Source of the DNA: UBA4427 sp045106235
GTDB taxonomy: Bacteria > Myxococcota_A > UBA9160 > UBA4427
Direction: 5' to 3'
NCBI GenBank assembly: GCA_045106235.1
Contig: JBGCEJ010000003.1
Coordinates: forward strand, 349,985-413,984
Length of the DNA stretch: 64,000 nt
Part shown: positions 8,505-17,220 of the stretch, piece by piece
Position numbering within the stretch: the stretch's first letter is position 1
Layout of the letters: each line of letters starts with the position of its first letter
Program-made: the position numbers and the translations under genes
Notes under the pieces: model-generated
Database searches by the model: none
Seen by the model: only the letters and a program-made list of their open reading frames with translations
What the model was told of the DNA's origin: nothing

Positions 8505-9809
8505 CTACTGCAAGCGGCGCATCGCCGTGAATGAGATTGTGAACCCAGCGCTCATGAGGAGGAGCCCCGCGCCCATCCCCGCGAACGCCATACGGGCGCC
8601 GAAGGCCTCCGAAGCCAGACCGATCGCGAAGGTGCCGAGCTGCGCCGCGTTCATTTGCATGGCGACCAGGCTCATCACCCGACCGCGAAAGGCGTCGTCG
8701 ACATAGGTTTGTGAGAGCACGTTCGAAAGCGAGTTGCGGAGCGATTGACCGGCACCGATCAACATCAGAAGCGGAAAGCTGAGCCAGACTGAATCGGTGA
8801 GGGCGAAGGCGATGATCACGATTCCGAGCGCTGCATTTCCGAACAGGACAGTCCGTCCACGATTTCTCGCATGCATCGAAGCGATCCGCAGAGTACAGGC
8901 GAGCGCGCCGAGGCTAACGACGCTCATCATCGTGCCGAGGACTTCGGGGCCCCCGCCGAGGACCTGTTTGACGAAGCCCGGAAGCAGATGCATGAAGGGC
9001 ATCGACAGAAAGGTGAAGACGAAGTTGCTGAGGACGAGCATCCAGACTGCGGGATGACGGGCCACATATCGCCAGCCCTCGATCAGCGAGGCGATGGGGC
9101 GCTTTGGGTCAGGTGCGCTGGCATCGTCGGGGGTCGCCGTGGCTCGACGGTTCGGCTCGGTGAGTCGCGCGGCGCGCGAAAGCGCGAGCGTGGCGACGAC
9201 GAACATCGCGCTGATCGCACCGTAGACGTACTCGGTTTCGGTCACGCCCAACGCGAAACCACATGCGGCGGGCATCACAAGGCGAACGACATTCATTCCG
9301 CCCATGTTAAGGGCCGCTGCATTCATCAGCCGCTTTGGACCGACGATCTCAGGAATGATGGACTGCCATGAGGGGGCGAGGAGCCCGAAGATCCCGCCCT
9401 GGGCGAAGGTCGAGACGAGCAAATGCCAGAATTCGAGCCGGTCCAGGTAGAGAAGGATGCCCACGCCAAAGGCGAACGCTGCCATCAGACTCTGCCCGAT
9501 CTGAACCACGCGAAATTTCGGCCAGCGATCCGCGATGACTCCGCCGTAGAGCGTGGCGAGGATGCCAGGGACGACGCCGGCCAGGCCAAGTCCGCCTAAT
9601 GCCGCGTAGGAGCCGGTCATCTCGAAGACCAGGTAGCCTCGCACCAGGATGAGGCTGTTCGTTGCGCCGAAGACGGCGAGCGAGGCGATGAAGAACCAGC
9701 GAAACCCGTCGTCGGAGAGGGAGTCGAAGGTCTTTCGTCGCTCGTCCGTCTCGGCAGGCTCGGGATCGGACTCGGAATCAGAACGAGGAGCGGGGCTCCT
9801 TTGGGTCAT
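8505..9809 (-). CDS. MFS transporter (enterobactin-exporter/MFS_3-like)
   Basis: A 434-residue inner-membrane transporter, start placed at ATG 9809, where a polar N-terminus leads into the first helix at about residue 35; an open frame runs further upstream to 10289 but overlaps the luciferase-like gene and is not protein-like. About 12 helices, a GGVIADRWPKFRVVQ loop after helix 2 and a long central loop. The SWQSIIPEIVGPKRLMNAAALN segment and the C-terminal LRNSLSNVLSQTYVDDAFRG block are characteristic of MFS_3/EntS-like exporters. It starts 11 bases after the LLM oxidoreductase stop, placing it at the end of the operon; it could export a product or toxic intermediate. Confidence 0.85.
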   Translation of the reverse strand: MTQRSPAPRSDSESDPEPAETDERRKTFDSLSDDGFRWFFIASLAVFGATNSLILVRGYLVFEMTGSYAALGGLGLAGVVPGILATLYGGVIADRWPKFRVVQIGQSLMAAFAFGVGILLYLDRLEFWHLLVSTFAQGGIFGLLAPSWQSIIPEIVGPKRLMNAAALNMGGMNVVRLVMPAACGFALGVTETEYVYGAISAMFVVATLALSRAARLTEPNRRATATPDDASAPDPKRPIASLIEGWRYVARHPAVWMLVLSNFVFTFLSMPFMHLLPGFVKQVLGGGPEVLGTMMSVVSLGALACTLRIASMHARNRGRTVLFGNAALGIVIIAFALTDSVWLSFPLLMLIGAGQSLRNSLSNVLSQTYVDDAFRGRVMSLVAMQMNAAQLGTFAIGLASEAFGARMAFAGMGAGLLLMSAGFTISFTAMRRLQ

Positions 9810-9820
9810 GCGCGCATGGC

Positions 9821-10933
9821 CTAGTCGGCCTGCGGGGCGCTTGCCGGGGCACTCGCTTGAAACCAAGGATCGCGCTCGGCGAAATGGTCGTTCCGGCGCA
9901 CGGCTCGGTACGCGTCCAGCAGAGCTGGGAGCTGGCGAGCCACGCTCCCGTGGAAGAGCACGCCGTCGGCTCCCGCGTCGAACTGGTCGTTGATCCTGTC
10001 GGCGCAGTGGGCGGCGGTTCCCAAGGCCGCGGAGTCGGTCATCCAGTTGTCCGGGAACATCGCCGCGACTTCCGCGGTCTCGTAGCGCGTGAAGTCTTGG
10101 TCGGCGGTCTTGCCGTCCGCGAAAAGCGGATGTGCACGAATCGATTCGAGCAGCGAGGCATCCCACCCGTTGACCTGGCAGAGCAAGTTGCCGAGCCATT
10201 CCACTTGGACATACGTGAGCAGCCGAGCGGGGCCGATCGCCGAGGTTTCCTCTTCGCTTTGGTCCGCCGCAACGACTAGCGTTGACCAAATCTTGCAGGA
10301 TCCGGGCGGCCTTCCCGCCTCTTTCTCTCCCGCTCGGACCAGGGCAACGGACTCTTCGACCGCCTGATTGGTGAGGAACGGGTGAAGCAGCATGCCATCA
10401 TAATGACGTCCAGCGAGGGTGAGCGTCTTGGGGCCGAGCGCGCCGAGAATCAGAGGAGGCGACTCGCGAGGTGCCTCGTTCATACGCAGGAGCGGGTAGT
10501 TCCCAAGCGCGTTCTCGCCCGAGAAAGTGCCGCCGTTCCAGAGGCTCCGCAGAAGCTCGGCGACCTCACCCAACCCCTTCAGGTTTGCGTGGCGGGTGCC
10601 ATAGATATGGTAGAGCCCATCAAACCCACGAGCGAAGCCCATGGCGAAGCGCCCGCCGCTCAGGTGACTCATCGTGGCGCCGAAGGAGCAGAGCTCGATC
10701 GGATGATGTGTCGGATAGTTCATGAGGCCGGTGGCGATCTTGATATTGCGCGTACACGCAGCAGCGGCGCCACACAAAACTTCGACGTTCTTGAAATCGT
10801 ATCGTTCGGCCGGCCAGATCGAACCCAGTCCGAGTTTTTCGGCCAGAGGCGCCTCCTCGAGAATACGCTCGGGATCGTTCACTCTTCCTGGCAGGGTGTA
10901 CACGCCTAGCTCGGGAAACTCTTGTGACGGCAT
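9821..10933 (-). CDS. LLM-class (F420-dependent-type) oxidoreductase
   Basis: A 370-residue luciferase-like monooxygenase-fold protein. Start chosen at ATG 10933, giving MPSQEFPELGVYTLPGR; the upstream extension in the same frame is not protein-like. The LGLGSIWPAERYD, MSHLSGGRFAMGFARGFDG and ILGALGPKTLTLAGRHYDG segments follow the F420-dependent LLM pattern (resembling the TIGR03857 group). It would use reduced F420 or FMN for hydride transfer or monooxygenation of an unknown organic substrate. It lies 50 bases after an APH-type kinase and 11 bases before an MFS gene. Cofactor choice is inferred from family only; no F420 biosynthesis gene is in the window. Confidence 0.85.
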   Translation of the reverse strand: MPSQEFPELGVYTLPGRVNDPERILEEAPLAEKLGLGSIWPAERYDFKNVEVLCGAAAACTRNIKIATGLMNYPTHHPIELCSFGATMSHLSGGRFAMGFARGFDGLYHIYGTRHANLKGLGEVAELLRSLWNGGTFSGENALGNYPLLRMNEAPRESPPLILGALGPKTLTLAGRHYDGMLLHPFLTNQAVEESVALVRAGEKEAGRPPGSCKIWSTLVVAADQSEEETSAIGPARLLTYVQVEWLGNLLCQVNGWDASLLESIRAHPLFADGKTADQDFTRYETAEVAAMFPDNWMTDSAALGTAAHCADRINDQFDAGADGVLFHGSVARQLPALLDAYRAVRRNDHFAERDPWFQASAPASAPQAD

Positions 10934-10983
10934 TGGGCCGCTCCTCCTGGATGATCTTGGTTGGTCTTGAGTGGTCCTTGATG

Positions 10984-12108
10984 TTAGGCGTTTTCTGGCG
11001 AGATGGATCGCCGCAAGAATGCCGCGTGCGGGATCATGTCGTCCGGGTTCTCGGGCCATTCGGCCTCACCGAAATGAACGGCTCTGGCTACGACTCTCGA
11101 CATGATCGTAGCGTGGCGGAGGCCGGCGTAGACCTCGTACCAGGGCATGGCTTCGATCTCGACGCCCGAGGCGTCGCGGTAGATTGCGCGGAGTTCGTCC
11201 GATCGCATGAGGTGCGGGAGGGTGGGGCGACCCGAAGGCGCGATCAGGTCCTCGAAGAAGCGATGCATGAAGGCCATCCAGCCCAAGTCGACGCCTCGGG
11301 GCGCGATCCCCGCCATCTCCCAGTCGAGGGCCGCTACGGGTTCGAATCCGTCGTTCGCGTAGAGGATATTCGCAAGCCGCGCATCGCCCCAGCTGATTAC
11401 GTCCGGACCATGATCCTCAGGCCAGGTTCTCTCTAGCCAATCGAAAGTCTCTTCGATCAGAGGGACTCGCAACCCCGGCTTGCCGTCCTCGCACATCCAT
11501 TTGTAGTACGCGCGCTGATGGTTGAAATGGCGTCGCATCGCGGATTCGCCCGGCTCGTCGAATTGGAGAAAGTCGACGTCCAAGGGCTCCGGATCGATTG
11601 CATGCAGTCGTGCGAGCAAGCGCACCGTATGCTCCATGAGCTGGCGCTGCTCGACTTCGTTCGCCTCTTGGAGCCATCCTGTGACAACGTAGGGCGGATT
11701 GTCGGCAGGAACGCGCCCTTCGACCCGGTCCATCACGAAGAATGGGGCGCCGAGGGGCTCGGGGTTCGGCTCGAACCAGCGCACGTGGGGGACGGGGACG
11801 TCAGAATGCTGCTCGACCAAAGCGATCACCTGGGCCTGCAGTTCGAGGTCGTAGGTCGGGAAGGTCGGCTTATCCACGCCGGCCGGGGCCATGCGTCCCA
11901 CGAAGGATCCCTGCTGGGCTACGCCGCGTTCCTGCCAGCGCACATCAAAGATCAAGGTCTCGTTCGTCATCCCTGTTGCGGAGGGGCTTGTCACTTCGCC
12001 GACTTCTGGGGCGGCGTCGGCGGGGAGCTTCGTGGCGATCCATCGCTCGATTTGTTCCCGGAGTTCCTCTCGGCTTCGGCTTGAGCGCGTCACCTTCGCT
12101 GCGGTCAT
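10984..12108 (-). CDS. APH-family phosphotransferase (ACAD10/11 kinase-like)
   Basis: A 374-residue aminoglycoside-phosphotransferase-fold protein. The catalytic loop is seen as ISWGDARLANILY and the metal-binding DxD-like segment as ALDWEMAGIAPRGVDLGW. An N-terminal SPSATGMTNETLIFDVRW nucleotide loop is followed by FFVMDRVEGRVPADNPP. Such proteins usually sit with acyl-CoA metabolism genes and phosphorylate hydroxylated acyl chains or related molecules rather than antibiotics. Its start overlaps the nitroreductase stop by 4 bases (ATGA), so the two are translationally coupled. Confidence 0.85.
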   Translation of the reverse strand: MTAAKVTRSSRSREELREQIERWIATKLPADAAPEVGEVTSPSATGMTNETLIFDVRWQERGVAQQGSFVGRMAPAGVDKPTFPTYDLELQAQVIALVEQHSDVPVPHVRWFEPNPEPLGAPFFVMDRVEGRVPADNPPYVVTGWLQEANEVEQRQLMEHTVRLLARLHAIDPEPLDVDFLQFDEPGESAMRRHFNHQRAYYKWMCEDGKPGLRVPLIEETFDWLERTWPEDHGPDVISWGDARLANILYANDGFEPVAALDWEMAGIAPRGVDLGWMAFMHRFFEDLIAPSGRPTLPHLMRSDELRAIYRDASGVEIEAMPWYEVYAGLRHATIMSRVVARAVHFGEAEWPENPDDMIPHAAFLRRSISPENA

Positions 12109-12716
12109 GCCCAGCTTCTCCCGTAGCGATCCCGACTCGTCACTTCGGTTACGGGGCGTCGGCGAGGAAGGCCCATCTTGCGCGCGGGATAGCCGATCGG
12201 GAGCGTCGCGAGGGGGACGATGTGCTCGGGCAGTTCGAGTGTCTTCGCGAGCGCACCCTCGGGAGCGAAGAGCGGAAGATTACTCATGAGTGAGCCGAGG
12301 CCGAGGGCGTTGGCTGCAAGGAGCACGTTTTGGGCGGCTGGAAAGATCGACGAACCCATTTGCTCGAAGGGAAGCCTGTTCGTATCTCCGCATAACACGA
12401 TGATCACGGGGGCTACGGCAAGACCGGTCATCGCCCAACGATCGACCGATTTGAAGCCCGGCGCCTCCTGGTCATTTGAGAGGTCCCTTGCGAACCCGAC
12501 CCAGGCGGCCCGTGCGCCGTCGGCGATCTGCTGGCGAACGCTCTCCTCCTGCACGACGACGAAATGCCAGGGCTGTCCGTTCATCGCACTCGGCGCATGT
12601 GTGGCGGTTTCGATGATGCGTTCGATCAGTTCATCCGGGACGGGGTCGGGGAGAAGCTCTCGAGTCGCGCGTTGGCGCGTCGCAAGGTCGAAAAAGGAGG
12701 GGGAAGGCTCGGTCAT
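12105..12716 (-). CDS. Nitroreductase family FMN oxidoreductase
   Basis: A 203-residue nitroreductase, start placed at ATG 12716 (MTEPSPSFFDLATRQRA). Family marks are RQRATRELLPDPVP (FMN phosphate-binding Arg), THAPSAMNGQPWHFVVV, AAQNVLLAANALGLGSL and a C-terminal IGYPARK. It would reduce nitro, quinone or enone groups with NAD(P)H through FMN. It lies 55 bases downstream of a GPH symporter and overlaps the kinase gene by 4 bases, so it is part of the reverse-strand catabolic set. Confidence 0.88.
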   Translation of the reverse strand: MTEPSPSFFDLATRQRATRELLPDPVPDELIERIIETATHAPSAMNGQPWHFVVVQEESVRQQIADGARAAWVGFARDLSNDQEAPGFKSVDRWAMTGLAVAPVIIVLCGDTNRLPFEQMGSSIFPAAQNVLLAANALGLGSLMSNLPLFAPEGALAKTLELPEHIVPLATLPIGYPARKMGLPRRRPVTEVTSRDRYGRSWA

Positions 12717-12771
12717 GTTGATCTGTTTCCTGAAGTGGGTGGTCGCCCTAGAGAGTTGACTCCGTGGGCTT

Positions 12772-14148
12772 CTATTCAGTCGCGCGGGCATCGAGCGCCG
12801 CGCGGATTTTGCGATGTTCCTTCTCGCTGAGCTGGTAGCGGCTGAAGGCGAGAGCACCGATTCCGTAGCAGACCAGCGGCACGCCTCCCATCAACGCGAT
12901 CATCGTCGTCTTAACGAAATCGCTCTGGTCGGGATCGTTCGGGATGAAGCCCGAAGCTTGGAGGGCGAGCCCGACGCTGCCGACCATGATGGCACCTCCA
13001 AGCTTGTTCATAAAGCTCCAACCCGCGAAGTAGGCGCCTTCTTTGCGCTCGCCGGTCTCGAGTTCGTCGCTGTCGATGATTTCGCTTTTAAGGGTGTAGC
13101 CGAGGGTGTTGGCGCAGGCGTTTGCTGCTCCGGAGAACAGCGAGGCGACTGCGATGATCTCCCAGTCGCCCGGGCCGACGAAGATGGCAGAGCCGTATCC
13201 GACCATCGCCATCACGATCGAGATGAGCACGAGTCGTCGCTTCTCAAAATGGCGCGCGAGACGCAGCCAGATCGGAATTGAAATGAGGGCGGTAATGAAT
13301 GCGATGCCAAGAAGGAAGGGGACGAGGTCAGAGGGGGCGAGTTCGCGTCCGCCGATCGTGAGCTCGGGGTCGCCCACGACGTATTCCATGACGAAGGGAA
13401 TGAGGACACCGATTCCGCCCGCGCCGATCGCGTCGATGAAGATGACAAGGAGGAAGAGCCGAGCGTGTCGGTTCCCGATGACGTCGCGAATGGCCTTGAT
13501 CGGATTTTGCCCGCCGCGTCCGCGGAATTCTTCGCGTTCAGGGGGGAGCAGCGAAGTCCCGGCAAAGACCATTAAGAGCGTGGCGCCGCCGACGACCCAC
13601 GCCATGGTTGTTGTCGGCGCGACGCCTTGGCTCACAATCCAGGTCCCGAGGATCCCTGCGACGAGCATTCCCAGGGTCTTCATGAGCTGTCGCGCACCAA
13701 AGATGCGGTTCCGCTCCTGGGCATCGAGGGAGAGCTCTGCGCCGAGCGACATGTGCGGAACTTCGAAAATCGTATGGGCGGTATAGAAGCCGAGGATGGC
13801 GACGGTGATCCAGGCGATCAGTGCTCCGCCTTCGAAGGTCGCCGGGGGTGACCACGCCATCACGCCAAAGAGGGCGATTAGCGGCGCGCCCGCCAGAATC
13901 CAAGGCCGCCTTCGGCCACGGCTCGACATCGTTCGGTCACTCAGGTTACCGACCATCGGGTCGGAAACCGCATCCCACATCTTGGCCAAAAAGAAGATCG
14001 AGCCGATCGCCGCCGGGCTCGCGCCGAGATCGTCGACGGCGTACTTCATGTACATGATGAGGATCAGCATATACGCGTACATGACTGGGGCGGCGGCGAG
14101 CCCGTATCCGATCAAGGCGCGGGTCGGGAGCCGTTCTGGTTCGTTCAA
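12772..14148 (-). CDS. GPH-family (MelB-type) MFS symporter
   Basis: A 458-residue transporter of the glycoside-pentoside-hexuronide/MFS_2 type. The family signature WDAVSDPMVGNLSDRT is present after helix 2, followed by RGRRRPWILAGAPLIA; about 12 helices span the whole length. Members import sugars, glycosides or other organic solutes with Na+ or H+. It is transcribed with the nitroreductase (55 bases downstream) and is separated from the upstream CoA-transferase gene by 173 bases. Substrate unknown, likely the compound degraded by the operon. Confidence 0.88.
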   Translation of the reverse strand: MNEPERLPTRALIGYGLAAAPVMYAYMLILIMYMKYAVDDLGASPAAIGSIFFLAKMWDAVSDPMVGNLSDRTMSSRGRRRPWILAGAPLIALFGVMAWSPPATFEGGALIAWITVAILGFYTAHTIFEVPHMSLGAELSLDAQERNRIFGARQLMKTLGMLVAGILGTWIVSQGVAPTTTMAWVVGGATLLMVFAGTSLLPPEREEFRGRGGQNPIKAIRDVIGNRHARLFLLVIFIDAIGAGGIGVLIPFVMEYVVGDPELTIGGRELAPSDLVPFLLGIAFITALISIPIWLRLARHFEKRRLVLISIVMAMVGYGSAIFVGPGDWEIIAVASLFSGAANACANTLGYTLKSEIIDSDELETGERKEGAYFAGWSFMNKLGGAIMVGSVGLALQASGFIPNDPDQSDFVKTTMIALMGGVPLVCYGIGALAFSRYQLSEKEHRKIRAALDARATE

Positions 14149-14321
14149 GCGACCTCCTTGCCCTGAGTGCTATCGGGCGACAATCGCGCTCCCGACTCTA
14201 GTTAGCTCGTGTCGAAACGTCACCTGGCGGGCTCAGGCTCGATTGGCTGCTCTTTGGGGCGGCTGAGTTCTTTTTTGTAAGGGCTGACCGTGAAGTAGGG
14301 TGAGTTCGAAGGTGTAGGGCG

Positions 14322-16856
14322 TTACTCCTCTGCCCAGGTGGGGCGGTCGCCGATGATTCGTTCGGACCTAAGGTGATCGAGCTCTTCCTTTGTTAGTCCG
14401 AGGAGGCTGCCGAGGATCTCATTGTTATGCTGTCCTAGGGTTGGCGCGGGGCCCGGAATTCTGTGGGCCGTCTCGCGGTCGAAGCGCATAGGTAACCCGT
14501 AGTACGCATGCCGGCCGGCGACGGGATGTTCGAGCGTTTCGAAATGGCCTCGGGACTTCAGCTGTTCGAGCTGGGCAGCGCGGCGCCAGGGTGTCACCGG
14601 CGCGGCAGGGATACCTCTCTGGGCAAGGGTGCGCGTCGCGTCCATGGCGGATCGCTGCGCGCTCCAGGAGGCGATCCACTCGTCGATTCGGTCGTGCTCG
14701 GCGTTTCTTTTTTCATAATCATCGAGGGCGAGTGCCCAGTCGGCGCCGCCAAGCACGTCGACGAGCGCGCTCCACTGCACATCGTCTTCGACCGATAGAG
14801 CGAGCCAGGGCGCATCACTTTCGCCTTCATTCCCGACGGCGGGCGCGCTGGGGTAGACGCCTTGCGGAGCGCGGGCGAGGGATCGGTTTCCCGTGCGGGA
14901 GAGCAACGTTCCTGACACATCGTATTCGGCGATGGGTTCGGCAACGAGATTGAGGGCGGTCTCCACGAAGGGCAGCTCGATCTGGGTGCCGCGCCCGGTC
15001 TGTCGACGATGGGCTAGGCCGAGCAGAGTACAGAAGACCGCGTGCAGCCCCGCTTGCGGATCGGTGGGCCCTCGCGCGTTCATCGGCAATTGTTCCTGCT
15101 CGGCCCCATCGCCATAGCCCGTCAGCCAAGCCATGCCTGAAAGCTGCTCCATCGTTTGCGCGAAGCCCACGCGATCCCGCCACGGCCCGTCGAGTCCAAA
15201 GGCTGGCATGCGCACGAAGACGAGCTCGGGATTCGCCGCGGAGAGTCGCTCCCAGTCGATGCCGAACTGATCCATCACGCGCGCCGAAAAGTTCTCGATC
15301 ATCGCGTCGCAATGCCCGGCCAGGCGGAGTAGCAGTTCGACTCCTTCTTCACGGGTCAGGTCAAGTGTGATCGATCGCTTGCCGAGATTCGAGGCGGCAA
15401 AGGTCGGCCCGAACTCCCACCACTGATCGTCGGCCGGGGTTTTTACCGAGCCGAGTCGCATACCGTCTGGCCGCTGCACCGCCTCGACGTGGATCACCTC
15501 CGCCCCGAGCAGCGAGAGCACGTGGCCGCCCCAGGGCCCGGCCCAAAAGGCCGTGCAGTCGAGGATGCGGAGGCCTGCGAGGGGGAGGTCGCTCGGAGTG
15601 TTATGTGCTGCGGCCTGTTCGTTCTTCGAGCCGGCGCTGTCCGAGCCCGCCTTCGTGGTGCCCGCCGCTGCGTCGCGCCGGTCGGGCTCTTCCCATGCTT
15701 CGGCCGCGTGGGAATTATGCGCGCCGAGGCGCGGCGAGGGCTCTAAGGGGCGCGGTCGCCAGGCATCCGGCTGATAGGGCACGCGGGGTTGGAGGAACTC
15801 GCCACGGGGATTGCGCACGAAGGTCTCGCGCTCGCGGAGATGGTCGAGCGTTGGGAGCATCGCGCCATGGCCGATCGGCGCGACGGGGATGCGTAGGAGC
15901 TCGGCGCGTTCGAGCAGGTCCGCTGTGGAATGCAGTCGCGTGTAGCTCCGAACCGCATTCCGGATCTCGTCCGCGCACATGAGTCGGCCCATCATCGTCT
16001 GGAGCTCCGACCGTTCTCGGAGATCGGGTCGATCGATCAGAACGCAGAAATCCTGCCATTGCTGACCGGTGAAGACGCAGAAGCCGATATATCCATCGCG
16101 GGTCGGCTCGATCCCGGGGATCTCTTCGGAGGGCGGGACCTCCCAGGTATCCGAGAAGCTCCCCCAGACGTGGGCCATGTTCGTGAATGTCGGGGCCATC
16201 GCTTCGAGGAGGGATAAGTCGACGAAGCGGCCGCGTCCGGTCTGAGCGGACTGCTCACGTGCCGACAGGGCGGCGATCGCGGCGTAGAGTCCGCCGGTAT
16301 ATTCGCCGAGTTCGCCCCCGGCTGCGAGAGGCTCACGTCCCGGCCGGCCGTGGCTCGCCGTGGAACCACACCAAGCCTGGAGCGTGAATTCGTTGGCCGG
16401 CCAATCCCGCCAAGGGCCGTTCGATCCGAAAGGGCTAATCGAGATCCAGCTCGCGTGGGGCTGAAGCGCGCGCAGAGCGTCGAATCCGAGATCGCTGTCG
16501 CCGCGTCCGCGTGATACGTCATCGAAGACGAGCCCGCAGCGAGCATAGAGCCCGAGAATCGTTCGACGCCCCGCGTCGGTGGATGGATCGGCGACAACCG
16601 AGCGCTTCGAAGCGTGGAGGTAGCGGAAGAGCACACCGTCGCCGGCTTCGTCTCTGCTCTTCCCAGAAGCGGACCAGCCTCGTCGTGGATCGCCTTCCGG
16701 CGGCTCGATCTTCCAGACGGTTGCTCCAGCATCGACGAGGAGCTTTCCCGCATAGGCACCCGCCAGACCATGGGATCGGTCGACGACCTGGAGGTCATGC
16801 AGCGGTAAAGGGGCTTCGTTCCCTGCGGCTTGGCTCGCAGCTTTCGCTTCGCTCAT
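14322..16856 (-). CDS. Tandem double-domain CaiB/BaiF (family III) CoA transferase
   Basis: An 844-residue protein made of two full family III CoA-transferase domains (about residues 18-380 and 425-840) joined by an Ala/Gly/Asn-rich linker. Ordinary members are about 400 residues and intertwine as dimers, so this looks like a covalent pseudo-dimer. Domain 2 keeps the catalytic Asp (Asp599 in ARGPTDPQAGLHAV). In domain 1 the aligned position is Glu185 (GGELGEYTGGLYAA), so that site may be impaired or only structural. The enzyme would move CoA between carboxylic acids, activating a substrate for beta-oxidation-like breakdown. It heads the reverse-strand set that contains the GPH symporter, nitroreductase and LLM oxidoreductase. 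Confidence 0.88.
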   Translation of the reverse strand: MSEAKAASQAAGNEAPLPLHDLQVVDRSHGLAGAYAGKLLVDAGATVWKIEPPEGDPRRGWSASGKSRDEAGDGVLFRYLHASKRSVVADPSTDAGRRTILGLYARCGLVFDDVSRGRGDSDLGFDALRALQPHASWISISPFGSNGPWRDWPANEFTLQAWCGSTASHGRPGREPLAAGGELGEYTGGLYAAIAALSAREQSAQTGRGRFVDLSLLEAMAPTFTNMAHVWGSFSDTWEVPPSEEIPGIEPTRDGYIGFCVFTGQQWQDFCVLIDRPDLRERSELQTMMGRLMCADEIRNAVRSYTRLHSTADLLERAELLRIPVAPIGHGAMLPTLDHLRERETFVRNPRGEFLQPRVPYQPDAWRPRPLEPSPRLGAHNSHAAEAWEEPDRRDAAAGTTKAGSDSAGSKNEQAAAHNTPSDLPLAGLRILDCTAFWAGPWGGHVLSLLGAEVIHVEAVQRPDGMRLGSVKTPADDQWWEFGPTFAASNLGKRSITLDLTREEGVELLLRLAGHCDAMIENFSARVMDQFGIDWERLSAANPELVFVRMPAFGLDGPWRDRVGFAQTMEQLSGMAWLTGYGDGAEQEQLPMNARGPTDPQAGLHAVFCTLLGLAHRRQTGRGTQIELPFVETALNLVAEPIAEYDVSGTLLSRTGNRSLARAPQGVYPSAPAVGNEGESDAPWLALSVEDDVQWSALVDVLGGADWALALDDYEKRNAEHDRIDEWIASWSAQRSAMDATRTLAQRGIPAAPVTPWRRAAQLEQLKSRGHFETLEHPVAGRHAYYGLPMRFDRETAHRIPGPAPTLGQHNNEILGSLLGLTKEELDHLRSERIIGDRPTWAEE

Positions 16857-17220
16857 CGATTCACTTCTCCCTCATGTCTGGGCGAAATTCTAGCGGGCGA
16901 CGAGCATGGCACGGGGCGCGGGGCGTCGGGGCGAGATACGGGCCCAGGCCAACCGCGACGGAGGAGGGGGCGATGTACCTCTTGGTTGGGTGGCGATTCT
17001 CGGTGGTTTAAACCTACGTATTGGCTGAAGGCTGTTGGAGCCGATCCCATCGACGGCGCGTGGCCTGGCGGATTGCTTGGAAGAACGCTCACGAAGAGCA
17101 CAGTTCTAGGCGAAGTGCGCCGATGTAGAGAAGCCGAGTAAAAGGTTGAGTGAGGGCTCTTCGAGGGATCATCGAACCCGAGTCGGTGGCTCCGCTGAGA
17201 ACAACAGGAAGCTCACCCGA
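16857..17220. other. Intergenic region between divergent genes, no gene seen
   Basis: These 364 bases separate the divergent CoA-transferase and LPG-synthase-like genes and must hold both promoters. No convincing promoter, hairpin or small gene was identified. A TTG at 17146 could extend the downstream gene by 25 residues. A TGGC/TTGC pair at 17061-17076 has 11 bases between its GG and GC and so misses the sigma-54 spacing by one. Confidence 0.5.

Noticed and set aside
9810..10289. N-terminal extension of the MFS gene
   Set aside because: It overlaps the LLM oxidoreductase in another frame and is not protein-like; ATG 9809 fits the operon spacing.
17061..17076. Sigma-54-like sequence upstream of the LPG-synthase-like gene
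   Set aside because: GG and GC are 11 bases apart instead of 10.
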